64,000 nt of DNA from contig NC_135240.1 in NCBI RefSeq assembly GCF_947623445.1, positions 26,598,001 to 26,662,000 on the forward strand, read 5' to 3'. This stretch comes from Clavelina lepadiformis (lineage: Eukaryota > Chordata > Ascidiacea > Aplousobranchia > Clavelinidae). A program made the position numbers and the translations under genes. The notes beneath the pieces are model-generated. The model was not told the origin of the DNA. It saw only the letters and a program-made list of their open reading frames with translations, and did not search any database. Numbering within the stretch: position 1 is the first letter of the stretch; every line of letters begins with the position of its first letter. Positions 40,701-52,700 of the stretch are shown one piece after another.

Positions 40701-42454
40701 ACAGATCATCCGAGAGGTTGGTTGTCATGTTTTATTGCTTTGTATGTTACCATCAAGCTAATACGTGCCATGTACAAAGATAGTATGTGCTGTGTATGCT
40801 TACGCAAAGTGCCATGAAACCAGTTAAGATCTGGAGGGAGAAATCAATGCTCATAACAACCAAATTATTACAGCACATCGGAATATTACAATGAAAAATT
40901 CGGTCCATGTTATTTTCAGTTATTTCGAGCTCAATATGTTTGTTTAGTTTAGTGCAAGCTCAGTAGTTAGCACAAACTCAAATAGTCTATTTACTCTATT
41001 ATATCGAAAGTAGCTGAGGAAGTAGGGAGTTTATGATTACGATATTAAAGACAATTAGTTCGATGCATTTAATCGGCAAAGTAGCTGCCAGATCCGTCTC
41101 ATCATTTAAAGATTGCAACAGAAATTCAATATATGTTGATCAATATTTCAAATGATGTTATGCAGAGCTTAAAATAAATTTTAAATTTAGAGTTTTTTAT
41201 CGTATCATGACGTCAATTTATTTAATTTATCGTGCCTGACGTCACTTTGTTTTACAGGTTGGAATGCAGCTCATGAGCGACTCTGATGACACAAGTCTTA
41301 CGTCATCGACACGTCACAACTGCGATGAACTTGAAGACGTTACGTCATCGCAAACATCAAAGCAGTCTACTCCATTCAAGAAGCCTGGTTTAGTCCGTCA
41401 GATGGCGCGAGAGATCGAGAAGAGGGTCCGGAAGTTGACCGGCCGGCGGCCGAAGAGTAGTGCTACGAAATCTCACAAAGTCAGTGAACCGTTACCAGTG
41501 CCACATCTCGCTTCACCGACGACCGTCATCAACAAACTTCTGATGGGAGAAAGCAACATCCATGACACCGACGACCGAAGAAAGAGTTTTCCAAGAGCGC
41601 TAAATCAAAGCCCCTCGCCGACAGTTGGTTCTCTTTCTCCAGACAACAGAGTTCGCGATCTCGTCGATCGATTCGACTCCTCCGTGGAACACTCTCCAGC
41701 TTCATCCCCGATCAAGAAGTTGTCGTGTGATTTCTCGTCGCCCATCGCTTCTTCTCTGCACATCTCACCACGGAAATCGGCAACAGACATCGTGTCCCTC
41801 GTTACGGCTGCACCATACAGACTACCAGAGGGCAGCAAGGTTCTGTCGTCTTCACCGTCAGCTCTTTCTAAGCATCACCTCAGCTTGACTTCAGCTGGAG
41901 TCCGTCGATCGCAGTCGGAGCGCATTGGAAGACAATCTCACCAGGGAACTGGATTTTACAAATCCCCGTCAACAAGAGGAGGAAAATATCTTCCTCGAGT
42001 GAGATCTTACAAGTCACAACCAGATCTGTGGAAGCAGGGACAAACTACTCCCGTTTTCCTCAATGACTCCTCTCCTGGTGGGATGATGGGTGGAAATGTT
42101 CAAAGCTCTTTGGGAAACTGTTCATCTTTTGTCCAAGATGTGGAAGAACCACCGTTTTCCTCTCCGCTCCCGGTTCGAGCTATGGTGAAAAATATCGAGG
42201 AAGTCTCATCAGGGTCATCCTCTTCCGTTCATCGAAGCGCATCTATGCCACCGTCTTCACCACGACGTCCGAAGACTCCTCTGACTCCAACTAAATCGAC
42301 CAAACCTTCCATATCAAGTCTTTTTCCAGTAACAAGGACTCTCTCACGTTCCAAATCGACTCCGCTTTTAGGTTTCATCAAATCCGCTCAACTTCTTCAT
42401 CCAACGCATAATCAAGCTCCTAGGAAAGATAAATCGACTCGAACTCTTCGCTGA
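22760..42454 (+). CDS. ssh: slingshot protein phosphatase (cofilin phosphatase)
   Basis: Dual-specificity phosphatase that dephosphorylates and activates cofilin/ADF, so it controls actin disassembly. Fifteen coding exons: 22760-22819, 25295-25407, 26370-26473, 36168-36232, 36458-36648, 36787-36852, 36946-37128, 37200-37317, 37615-37766, 37991-38338, 38577-38793, 39027-39147, 39230-39446, 39648-40716, 41258-42454. They join in frame to 1406 residues. The N-terminus MALVSVQRASTP, VKGAAL (exon 3) and LRPQDSIKL (exon 4) match vertebrate SSH. The SSH-N region GRQDTEESI...LDGDGGF is followed by a DEK_C-like segment (RAKLKEVMMEMNLDD), then the DSP domain with HCKMGISR: Cys410 nucleophile, Arg416. 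A long Ser-rich tail contains KPGLVRQ (about 1050-1056), as in vertebrate SSH1. An asparagine run lies in exon 14. The intron after 37317 starts with GC. An out-of-frame ATG at 22753 overlaps the start. Confidence 0.95.
26474..36167. other. ssh: 9.7 kb slingshot intron 3
   Basis: By far the longest intron here. I found no exon of another gene in it. Open frames such as 34102-34482 (126 codons) lack recognisable motifs. The size suggests room for enhancers or an internal promoter. One clear motif, an X-box, is listed separately. Confidence 0.6.
35211..35223. promoter_or_regulatory. RFX-type X-box palindrome
   Basis: GTTGCTAGGCAAC is a textbook two-half-site RFX binding motif. It lies in the long slingshot intron about 1 kb upstream of exon 4. 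A function is inferred only from the motif. Confidence 0.4.
36371..36429. mobile_element. MITE end fragment beside slingshot exon 5
   Basis: Fifty-nine bases from CTTCCATAAAGGCGATATTC to TCCCTA match the right end of the MITE at 10069-10490 (10429-10490). It sits in the 225-bp intron between slingshot exons 4 and 5, ending 28 bases before exon 5. Only one end of the element is present. Confidence 0.7.
37318..37614 (+). other. ssh: GC-AG intron of slingshot
   Basis: The exon ends ...ATAGAGAGAGAG and the intron begins GCGAGT, ending TTTTTTAG at 37614. Splicing here gives NAIERE joined to IDMDLRGYKAYIDTEM, which aligns gap-free with vertebrate SSH (ELE-MQM...EFKEFIDNEM). The nearby GT (37322) would create an immediate stop in the next exon. 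Confidence 0.8.
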
Positions 42455-45400
42455 GAACTCGCAGTAGATCTCTTCGACCACGTTTTCATAAACCTTTCTA
42501 GCAGCTCTGCGCTTAGTTGTTATTACTTAACTGTTTCTATATACTGCAGTTTTTCTTATATTATTCTAGAGAAATCTTATTACTGTTCTCCCTGCCATAA
42601 TCATAACTTGTTTCACTTTCAATTTTTCTCTTATTCGCCGCTTCTATGCCCAAGCGTTACTTGAATGCTGATATTGTACAGTGTAAAGCGTCTCCAAGCT
42701 CTTTATATTCGGATACTTTGCACAACGGTGACGTATTGAAGGTGTTGGATCTTTTAAGTTTGTCTTAATTCATTCAGTTTGTGCCTTGATACGTGCTGCT
42801 GGATTGTCTGTGACCGATTTTTTCGTATTTATCGAGACTGGCCAGTAAACGTATGAAGTTGGCGGAAATTGCTATTACCACCGAATTTGTTTGGCATAAT
42901 TATTTTTTATCGATCAGTTTAGCGGAATCATTTGCAAATTGGAGTGCGAAGTCTTCAAGTGTAGAAAATATTTTGGCCATTGATACCAACTAAACCGAAC
43001 AATAATTGAGTGCACTTTAGTCGTTGACATGACAAAGCATTAACTGTTGCAACTGAATGAGATGTTTACGTCGTAGCCTACTTTGCAAACGTTGAAACCT
43101 GAACTTTCAAACACAATCTATTGTTTGAACCAGTCGCTGTGTGTCCAGGTGTATTTCCAATGCTAATTACAACCCTTGTCACGTGCACATTTTAAAGCCA
43201 TATTCTCTCCTTCATTGTATTAGGTTGGTTTTAGCCGTCAACAGCATGTTTATTGACCAAACAGTTTATAAGAAATTATGTAACTGAATAAAATTTCCAG
43301 GCAAATTTGAACCCACTCTGTGCTAAACAGTGCGCAAACTGTACGATATAGTCCTACATCCAACGGGGATCATGGAGTGTTTTGTTTATCGCAAGTTATA
43401 TGCGGCTGCCGGCATCCGTACAGTTCGGAAAGACTTCCGAGGTTTGTTACTGCTTTTATTGTCGAACCACTTTTGCACTGCGCCAGATTGTTTGTGAATA
43501 AAAAGTTTTTAACCCCGTCGAAAGAAATCTATTTCGCATTACTTTGCTTTCCTTCATCTGCTCGCAACCAGCGAAGTCCCCTTCGAGTTAAGCGGCCGCA
43601 CACAATTTATTTTAACGGGCATGTCCAACTCTGCGATTGAATTTACAAAATACGATTGTTTTAGCAGATAATTGTTTACGTCTTTTAGATATGGTCCCCG
43701 GTGCCGGGTTTGTTTGCGTCACCCCCTATTTGTCGGGGTTGAAATGGTTACACGGAGACTTTGGCGTTTTATGGGAAAACAAATCACGATTCTTGCCCCG
43801 ATATAGAGCTTTCTGCCGCGCTAAAATTAAGCTTAGTGCGCATTTTCTTGAAACGAAATTTAATGCATTTCATGCACAGTGTATGACATACGCCCTTAGA
43901 GGGTCTGGATCCAATAAGGACCTTGCATGAACTGTCAAATTTTTTGCCCTTGCATAAGAACGTGTTGCATAAGCTTTATGGCTGTTATATAGCCCACATT
44001 TTAGTGGACCTATAATTCAATGATCATCGTATAAGGCAGCCAACGTGTTCCACAGCACAACGCGCCCCGGAGGTGAACTTCTTTGAAAGGGGAGCATAAC
44101 AAATGTTCTTTTAGCTATTTTTTATTTTTAAAAAACTTGTGCGAACAATCAGAAGGTTCGTTCAGTTACTTGCAGAGACAGAAGAGGACAGACCTAGACA
44201 CTGCCCATAGACATCATATAGTCTTGCTTAGGAGAATACTTTTCAGTTCATTGAGCTTATAATTTTAATCTGTCATCTAATAACAAAAGTTGATGTTTAA
44301 TCGTCAACAACGAACGGAGCGGCCCCGAATTCACACTCTGTCACATTTGCGTCGTAATTTTAATTTTTCCAGAGGTGAATGCGGCGGCGCAGGATGTTAA
44401 AAGCCTCACACTGACAGCAGAGCGTATCTTAGAAAAGTAGGACGTTAAAAGATGAATTTGCGTCATTCGCTCGGTTTAACTTTTGGGCATAATTAGATCT
44501 TGAAATGTATGTTCGGGTAGATAGTGTGAGGCCTGATTACGGCTCTGGCTTGATCTGCCGTAGGTCAGGAGATCGTTTCTAAAAATTATTTAAATGCCAA
44601 CATGATGTGTGAAGTAAATATAGAAATTGCAAGTATAGTTTTTGAGATGTCAGCAAGCAATAAGAAAGCATTAAACTGCTTTATATAATCACGTGCAGAT
44701 TTATTTGTTCTCTCATTTATAAGCTCATATTTGTTTGATTACGTGTCTGTACACTCTTACGTAACAATGGCCATTGTTTCTCAATTATGCAACAACAATG
44801 ATGAAAATTTTTATTGCTTTTATTTAAAGTAAGATAATTATTTTGTTATGTTTCGAATCAGGTTGTTTTGTTTTCAATATTTTGTCTCCAAAATTTTATT
44901 ATCTTATTTTCTATTGAAAGTATGTCGTCATAATTAACCAGGATCATGAGCCAATAATTAATCGTTTGAAGGTAGTCGCCATAGTGACGAAACAAAGACC
45001 CTCATGCTTTCAACTTTAACTGCTATCAGTCAGACCAATTTTTTTACATCAACTTTTCTGGGAACTGTGATTGTTTCGTCATAATGTTCCAGGAAGGTTG
45101 TTAGGTTTTAGAAGGTGCAGTGTCAAATCGCGCTAAATTATTGACGAGTTGACCAAAGAAAGTATATAATAAGTTGATGACTTAAACAGATTGTGAGAAA
45201 TGAAAATATAACCTTTGCAATGAATATAAAAAATGTTTTTAAATATCATGAAATCTGTAAGAGAAAAATTTTCTGCAAAACTTCATACGAACAATTGCAA
45301 ATTTAAAAACTGTTTCTTCCTGCAACTGAATTCGTTCATTCAATATAAATTTAGAAAATGATTTCTAGATTTTCCCACAAAAAAAAATAGCAAAAATGTT

Positions 45401-47191
45401 CAAGTGATGAAAAATAGTAACGACAAAAAAATATCTCTTAAAATATGACGTCATACTTATTACTAAAAATCATAAAGCGAATCGTGATGATATCATTGGT
45501 CTAACCATACATATGCTCCATTATCTAATCACAATTCATTTTGGTTATTAGGTTATAATCTAGAAATTAACTAAACGCAATTTTTAAAACACAGTAAAGA
45601 TAAGAGTCAATAGCTTTTTGACATGTTGCCAAGTGGTTGGTACCACCTGGTACAACTTCTTGTAAATATCTATTTAAAAGATTACGCGAAATAAGCAACA
45701 AATATACCCACAAGTTTACAAATCATTTGCTACAACACAATGAACCAAACGTCACAAAGTATTTTGTGTCGTCATAGACACGTGTTAAGTAGAAACAACA
45801 CCAATTAGGGATAATTTTTTCGAAAAACTTCACTCACTTTCCGGGAATCAAAACAAAAAGCTCCGGTTTAAATAAACGAGTGACGTCGTGACAAACGATG
45901 CTTATTACATCACAATGGATGGTCGTAGTTAATCGCTAGCTAAGAGCAGCTAATGACCTTTATAAAGAGAAAGCGGCATGTAGTCCACCGTCAAAGTGAA
46001 AAAATAGCGTTGTCAAAAGTAATTATGTTTAAAAACGTAGCAGATCTGGAAATAATTCAACAATAAGACCAATTTTCAACAAATGCAAAATAATGGTCAA
46101 ATATTAAGTCATCCAATAAATGCTTCGATTAGAATTACTTAGTTTAAGCCGTATATGCCTTCCACCTGAAATGTCAGCACGCCGAAGATTTTTTCCATCG
46201 CATTTTCCGATTCCACGTTAACCGGCTGTGTGTACGTCGATCATTTCTTTGCTTGAGTTCTTCTAATTTACTTTACTGACGAACCAATAAACTCGAAAGG
46301 TCGTGAAACAAAATTAAGTTATCGTCCAAGTCTGTAAATTACAAGTCAATATACAAGTTGTCAAAGTATTTTCCGGGAAAAATCGACAAAGGCCTTTAAG
46401 TGACCGAACCGTCGGCGTCCTTTCTCCGAAACGCGTCACTACTTGATCACGTGACCGCTTTTTCATAGCTGGCGGTTTTGCGACATTTGTATTTTTGGGC
46501 CGTTTCCAAGAAGCGAGGACACTTTCTCTCGCAACTTTTTTCGCCGCTACGCCGACTTCATAACACCCGTTCCCCGGAATCTGTTCGCATTATGGACTTT
46601 CTTGCCGCATTGCGACGTTAACATAACCACTAAGACGCATGCTGGATATCTTTGCTGTAAGTTATAGTAGTATTAGTAATAATATAATAATAATATCATA
46701 TTAGTAAGAGACTTATATCACGAAAGTTGTGTTTGCGCAAATGCCTATCGCAACGGAACGCTATTTTCAGCGTCAGAAAACAGAAAGAAAAAGAAAAAGA
46801 AAAGGAGTCGTATTTGGAAGAAGTGGAAGCAGTTTATGTTTAAGCAAAGGAATAATTTTCATATGATTTGTCTTACTAGGGTCGTTTTTCTAACTTTTAT
46901 AAACTGCTAGGGATAAGATTTGAACTCGAGTTCTTATGAATCCAATGATTCATGGAATCCTTCGTAAACTTTAATGAGTAACGAAATGAGCTTAAAATCG
47001 TATAGAATTGTAATCATACAAACTGTTGAGAGACATCCGTCTCGTTTTGTTTTTCATGTTTACAGCCGGATAGATTCTAGCAAAAGTTTGAAATAAGAAA
47101 TGTTATGTTTTTGCTGTTGTAAGAATGAAGCAAGACGCATCGAAATCTGATTAATGACAATTCTCTAAGAATCAATAGACATCTTACAAAA
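42455..47191. other. slingshot 3' UTR and intergenic spacer
   Basis: The first AATAAA after the slingshot stop is at 43287-43292, giving a 3' UTR of about 0.85 kb. Beyond that is AT-rich spacer. Two adjacent open frames at 43320-43640 and 43637-43930 show no family motif. The zinc-finger gene's promoter and 5' leader probably start near 46500, where GC rises. A donor-like GTAAGT at 46660 may end a noncoding first exon. Confidence 0.5.
43287..43292 (+). other. slingshot candidate polyadenylation signal
   Basis: AATAAA, the first canonical signal downstream of the slingshot stop codon at 42452-42454. Confidence 0.45.
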
Positions 47192-49222
47192 ATGAACTCC
47201 TACCGAAGCGTAAAGTTAAAGCTACCCAGGCTGCATGAAGGCAACACCTCAGGTGCGAGCAGTTCCGACACATTTTCCCGGTACCAGTTATCTTTTGTCG
47301 CCCTTCCCTCTTTATCATCTTCAGTTGTTGGTCGCACGTCATTGTCGCGTAATTCTGACGTCACACACACATTACAACGTCCGGTTCCATTACCTACAAG
47401 CTTAGCTTCGTTGTCAGGAAGTGGTAATTACTTAAACGAGAGTGACGTAGCTGGAGCTGCCGATGAAATCCAAAGCACATCCTCAAAGAACTCTTCCACT
47501 TCAAACGTCGCTGCAATGACATCTGGCGGAAAATCATCCAGACTTTCCGAACCACGCGATGGCGACGGATTGTTGTTTCGTCCTTTCTTTCCACCGGAAG
47601 CAAGCAAAAATGAAGATGTGTTGTCAGATGTCGGCGTAAATGCCAAATGTTCTTCAATAAGTGCCAAAATTACGCCACAATCCTCTAAACCTACTTCAGA
47701 GGGCGCTGATCCCGAGCAAGCCAACAAAGCAGAAATCTTCAAATGCAAATTTTGCGACCGGACATTCTCCTACCACTGCCATCTTCGAGTCCATGAAAGA
47801 GTAAGTCGTTGATATTCGATGTCATTTGGAAGAAATCGCTGCGTTAAAACACCTGGAATTTCAATATTGCTTCCCCCTTTTCCTCGCGAGGTTGGGATTA
47901 TGCAAAAGACTTTTAAATAAAAACAATCTTTTGACAACTTGATTTCACGAAATTTAATAATTTGTGTTTGACCAAAAAGCGACACAAAAAGATTGGTTTT
48001 TAAATTAACAGGAAATTTCTTTTTTTTTCAAGCATATTGACTAGTTTATTTATTTGTATGCAAGGTACACACAGGAGAAAAACCATTTCCGTGCAAGTTC
48101 TGTTCCACCCAGTTTAGCCAACTTGGCTCTCTCACAGTTCATATGAGGATTCACACCGGAGAAAAACCATACATTTGCGGGATCTGCTCAAAGCGCTTCA
48201 GGCATATCAACAGTCTCAGAAGACATCAGAGACAGGTGAGGTTGATTGTTCATTTTGATTGTATTCCATCCTTCTAACACACGCTACTTTCATTTAGTAG
48301 TTTTGTAACTGTATTAGATTGCGGCATTTTTATTTCATTTTAAATCATTATGGGTGAATACAACTGTGAGACCCAGGGATATTCTAAACTGTAGGTGAAT
48401 TATGACTTTCACCGCCACATTTCCTGCATTTTCCAGGTGCACTCAAATGGGACAGAAGGTCATTTGAGTGATACCACCAATGAAGACAAAAACGACGGTT
48501 TTAAGCAGTTGGTGCAATACCGCAAAACAAAGCCAAAGTATCTTCCTCCAATTCCATTTCAACATTTCCATGATGGGTTAAGTCACGACAAAAACCACAA
48601 CCGTACTCCGTTTTTCTATGTTGACTTTCCAAACAGCAATGGTGGCATTAGAAGTGGAGTTATTTGGAAATCGTCTGTGCCAAGCCTGACCTCAAGCTCC
48701 TTTTTAAGTTCAAACGCTGTTAGCGTGTCTTCTTATTGTAGTGACGTGGCCTCGTACAGTCGTGCCATGGCTCTGAAACATGCCAATTTCTCATGCAGCC
48801 CCAAACAGCATCTTCCTGAAGATCAAAGAAAAATTAACTTGCAACTGAAGAGCGAAGGCCAAACAAAGCTGAAGAAACCGGATGACCAGAAACCGGCCAA
48901 AGAGTCAAAAAGCATTTTCACATCAATCAAACGCTTGCTCAACACCGACAAGTCAAAACTGGATTCGAAAGCTTCTAAGATTAGCTGTAAAAGCGGATTG
49001 CCATCGAGAAATGACGACAAACGAAGCAAACGCAGTTCAAGTGATGAAGGATTTTCCGGAAGTGACGCTGAAGAGAGCAAGACCACTGCAAAAGGTTTCA
49101 AAAACGGGGAAGAGTCAAAAGGCCATTCATCAAGTAATAATTGCCCCCATGGTATGGCAGTATTGTCTGCAAAAGATCTTCGAAAGTGGTCCAACGACTC
49201 TGGATTCTTGTCTTGTGTTTAG
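47192..49222 (+). CDS. three-finger C2H2 zinc-finger protein
   Basis: Probable nuclear DNA-binding protein. Three exons, 47192-47800, 48065-48235 and 48437-49222, join in phase 0 to 521 residues. Three tandem C2H2 fingers lie at about residues 185-262: C185/C188/H201/H205, C213/C216/H229/H233 and C241/C244/H257/H262. The first two are followed by the classic linker HTGEKP. The last histidine of finger 1 is the second codon of exon 2 and that of finger 3 is the second codon of exon 3, so both introns cut inside fingers. The flanking 180 and 260 residues are Ser-rich and low complexity, with a basic stretch ([16 protein letters not shown]) and an [11 protein letters not shown] acidic patch. I do not recognise an orthologous family from these. 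The start is the first ATG of the open frame; a further upstream exon is possible. Confidence 0.88.
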
Positions 49223-49383
49223 CGTCTGACGCCAGCGGTGCGTGGCAACAAGTTTAATATAGCTCGGGTCATTATAAGACTTTCAATGCAGCTCAGTATA
49301 TGACAGTAGCTGTTCTGGTGTAAATATTTTGCCAAAATTGTGTATTTATTCTGTGCATGCGTGCCCTTATACACTGTGTTAAG

Positions 49384-49389
49384 AATAAA
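49384..49389 (+). other. zinc-finger gene candidate polyadenylation signal
   Basis: AATAAA, about 160 bases after the zinc-finger stop. On the opposite strand, AATAAA at 49350-49345 is the nearest signal for the convergent TSP1 gene, so the two 3' ends may overlap by some tens of bases. Confidence 0.5.
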
Positions 49390-49712
49390 AAAATACACAA
49401 AAAAAACAAGTTAGCGAAAATCTTTCCGTCAGCACAAAAGCAAAATGCAACGTTCACTGGAACCAAAGCGAAAGTAATAAAAGTAGTTACATCCGTCAGT
49501 GTACACATATGTAATACGTCTTTACATGAATTTTATATCATGTACTTTCTGTTGCCGATGGAAGCCAATATAGTTAACTTAAAAACAACCTCAGCCTAAA
49601 TATATCAAAGTAAGCAACAGCAGCAGTAAGAAACAAAGTATCCATGGATAGATGTCATCGGCGTCCAGTTTAAGCAGATGGATCTAGGCTTCGGGTAAAA
49701 TGACGCAACTCG

Positions 49713-52700
49713 TCACTCGAAACAGAACAAGGCAACGTCCTGACAACTTTCGACTTCTCGTTCGACTTCTCCGCATCTGTTTGCGCTCGTCAGAACGCAC
49801 CTGCAAAATTTTTTACACGTAACTGGGTGATCTTAAAAACAAACGCACTTGCCAGGCAATCCGCAAAGATAAAAAGTTAAGCAAACAAATTTAATCACAA
49901 AATTTATATTTCTAACTAAAAATGTTTTTGTAAGTCTCTTAAGTCATAGGTATTTAACGATAGCTGATAAGATTTTAAATCTCGTATGCAAATGAGCTTG
50001 ATTGCCTAAACCTGCGCCGCAACTAAATGGTACAAAACCGCATTTTCCACCCTACCTGTGTCTGATGCGCGTGGCATCGGGACCACATGTCCGGGTGCAT
50101 AAACCCCAAGGTGTCCACGGTGAGTAACGCTTTTGGACGATGCTGCAAGGCGGAAATACACAGGGAAGAGATCCCGAGCGTCCGTCACGATCACAGTTGA
50201 TCGGATTTAACTTAAGTTTGAAAAAAAATATCACAAAATTATATCGAGTATTCGGTCGTGACCCACCCGGGTATATTTCTATATTTCTTCACTATTTTTA
50301 CAGACCCATTGTACCCAGTATTGTGATGCAATCTTCACTTTTATATGTTTCTTCACTTTGTTTTTGTAGGACATTAACCGTAAAATGTCATTGCAGCGTG
50401 TGCTCAAAACCACTAAATCTAAACCATCCTAATGTCTAAACTGTTTGAGAATGTTCACAGCAAGTAAACACTCACCGCTCTACCAGTGGATGGATCAATG
50501 CATTGTCGAGTACGAATTTGAGTCCCACGTCCGCAAGTCACTGAGCAGGTACTGTATGGCCCCCACTGGCCCCAGGCGGCGGCTGGCCCACCTGAGTGAA
50601 ACAATTTATTATAAAAGAAATATGTTTATAGTGATTAGACGCTAATACGCTCAAGCTGTAGCGTCTAACTAGTGTGAGAAATCCCACATGAAAAGATCTT
50701 GGAATTGTCTATGAGAGTTATATGGGGGACACAAAGGTTTAAACAAGCTGCGTGAAGCGCAATACAGTAAATTTAGCTTAAGGTTAAGAAACTCGGTTTT
50801 ACAGGGTGGTCCATTGCAACTGCGATCTTGAGATGGAATCCCAGGGCATAGACTTGGCCTAACCTACGAAACATAAATTATTCTGAAATTCTCAATAAAC
50901 ACTAAAATAATCAATCACGCATATCATCATGTGAATATCATATCATATCAACCGCATATCATCATGTGAATATCATATCAACCGCATATCATCATGTGAA
51001 TATCAGATCACATCAAAAGCATATCATCATGTGAATATCATATCATATCAACCGCATATCATTATGTGAATATCATATCAACCGCATATCATCATGTGAA
51101 TATCAGATCACATCAAAAGCATATCATCATGTGAATATCATATCATATCAAAAGCATATCATCATGTGAATATCATATCACATCAAAAGGCATATCATCA
51201 TGTAAATATCATATCATATCAACCACATATCATCATGTGAATAACATATCATATCAAAAGCATATCACCATGTAAATATCATATCATATCAACCACATAT
51301 CATCATGTGAATAACATATCATATCAACCGCATATCATCATGTGAATAACATATCATATCAACCGCATATCATCATGTGAATATCATATCATATCAACCG
51401 CATATCATCATGTAAATATCATATCATATCAACCACATATCATCATGTGAATAACATATCATATCAACCGCATATCATCATGTGAATATCATATCATATC
51501 AACCACATATCATCATGTGAATAACTATCATATCAACCGCATATCATCATGTGAATATCATATCATATCAACCGCATATCATCATGTGAATATCATATCA
51601 TATCAACCGCATATCATCATGTGAATATCATATCATATCAACCGCATATCATCATGTGAATATCATATCATATCAACCGCATATCATCATGTGAATATCA
51701 TATCATATCAACCGCATATCATCATGTGGATATCATATCATATCAACCGCATATCATCATGTGGATATCATATCATATCAACCGCATATCATCAATATCA
51801 CTATTTGAACGCATAACTTTCCAAATATAGTCCGCCATCTTACAATATTTTGCCCGTTGATGGAACAAACTCTTTCCCGCGTTTGAGTTCCTCCAGGCCC
51901 GCAAGTGACCGAACAAACAGTAAACAACGACCATTGTCCCCAGTTGGCACCAGTAGGTAGACCTGAACAACAAAATGTTTGTTAAATTTTATGCTTTTTA
52001 TTTGCGTTTTGTACATGTACATGCTGTTCCTGTTCAAGTATAAAAGATGCCATTACAGATGTAAACTTAAACATTTACATTAATAATAGAATAATATAAT
52101 ACATAATGGATGCAATATAAACATACACAGTACAAGTTAGCTGGTTAACTGTTTACAAACTCGTTCGTACAAGGTCGTCCCCTACAAGTTCGTCTTTCTG
52201 TCGAAAGTCCTTCGCATGAACTTGGGTTTAACTACAATGAAATAAAAGTCGATATAAGGATTTTTAATAAGTTTCATAAAAAAAGCCCCAAGCAGGTTGT
52301 TTTCATTTGTTTCCGGTTTCAGAAAGTTCAAAGACAACCCTGCTTCACCGTGCCGGATCGGCGGTGGAGCGGTTAGAGAGGCTGGCTCGTAAAAATGACA
52401 ACCGGTTTCAATTCCCAGTTGCGCTACGGTTGTAATATCCTTTACCAAGGTATTAACGACAAGTGCTCTTATTCAGTGGTCCTGATGAACACTTTCAATT
52501 CGGGCAATGCAATAAAAAAAAATCAAAAAACAAACAAAAAACGTCTGTGTCTCCCGGAACTTGCGCAAACGCAAGCTTGGGCATGGGGGCTCGATGAGGA
52601 ATCATCGCCGGGTTTAAGTCGTGCAAATACTTTCCTTAGCATGAGCATAAAGACTGTGACACTCTGCCAAGACCAAGTCCCACTATAAAATTATCCGTGT

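Noticed and set aside
43320..43930. Two adjacent open frames (106 and 97 codons) overlapping by four bases
   Set aside because: No family motif, no splice-site support and an unusual Cys/Phe-rich composition. They look like chance frames in slightly GC-richer spacer.
51773..52037. Apparent loss of cysteines in TSP1 repeat 5
   Set aside because: The open frames on the minus strand here are shadows. The third frame of 51962-51844 reads a normal TSP1 half with [14 protein letters not shown].
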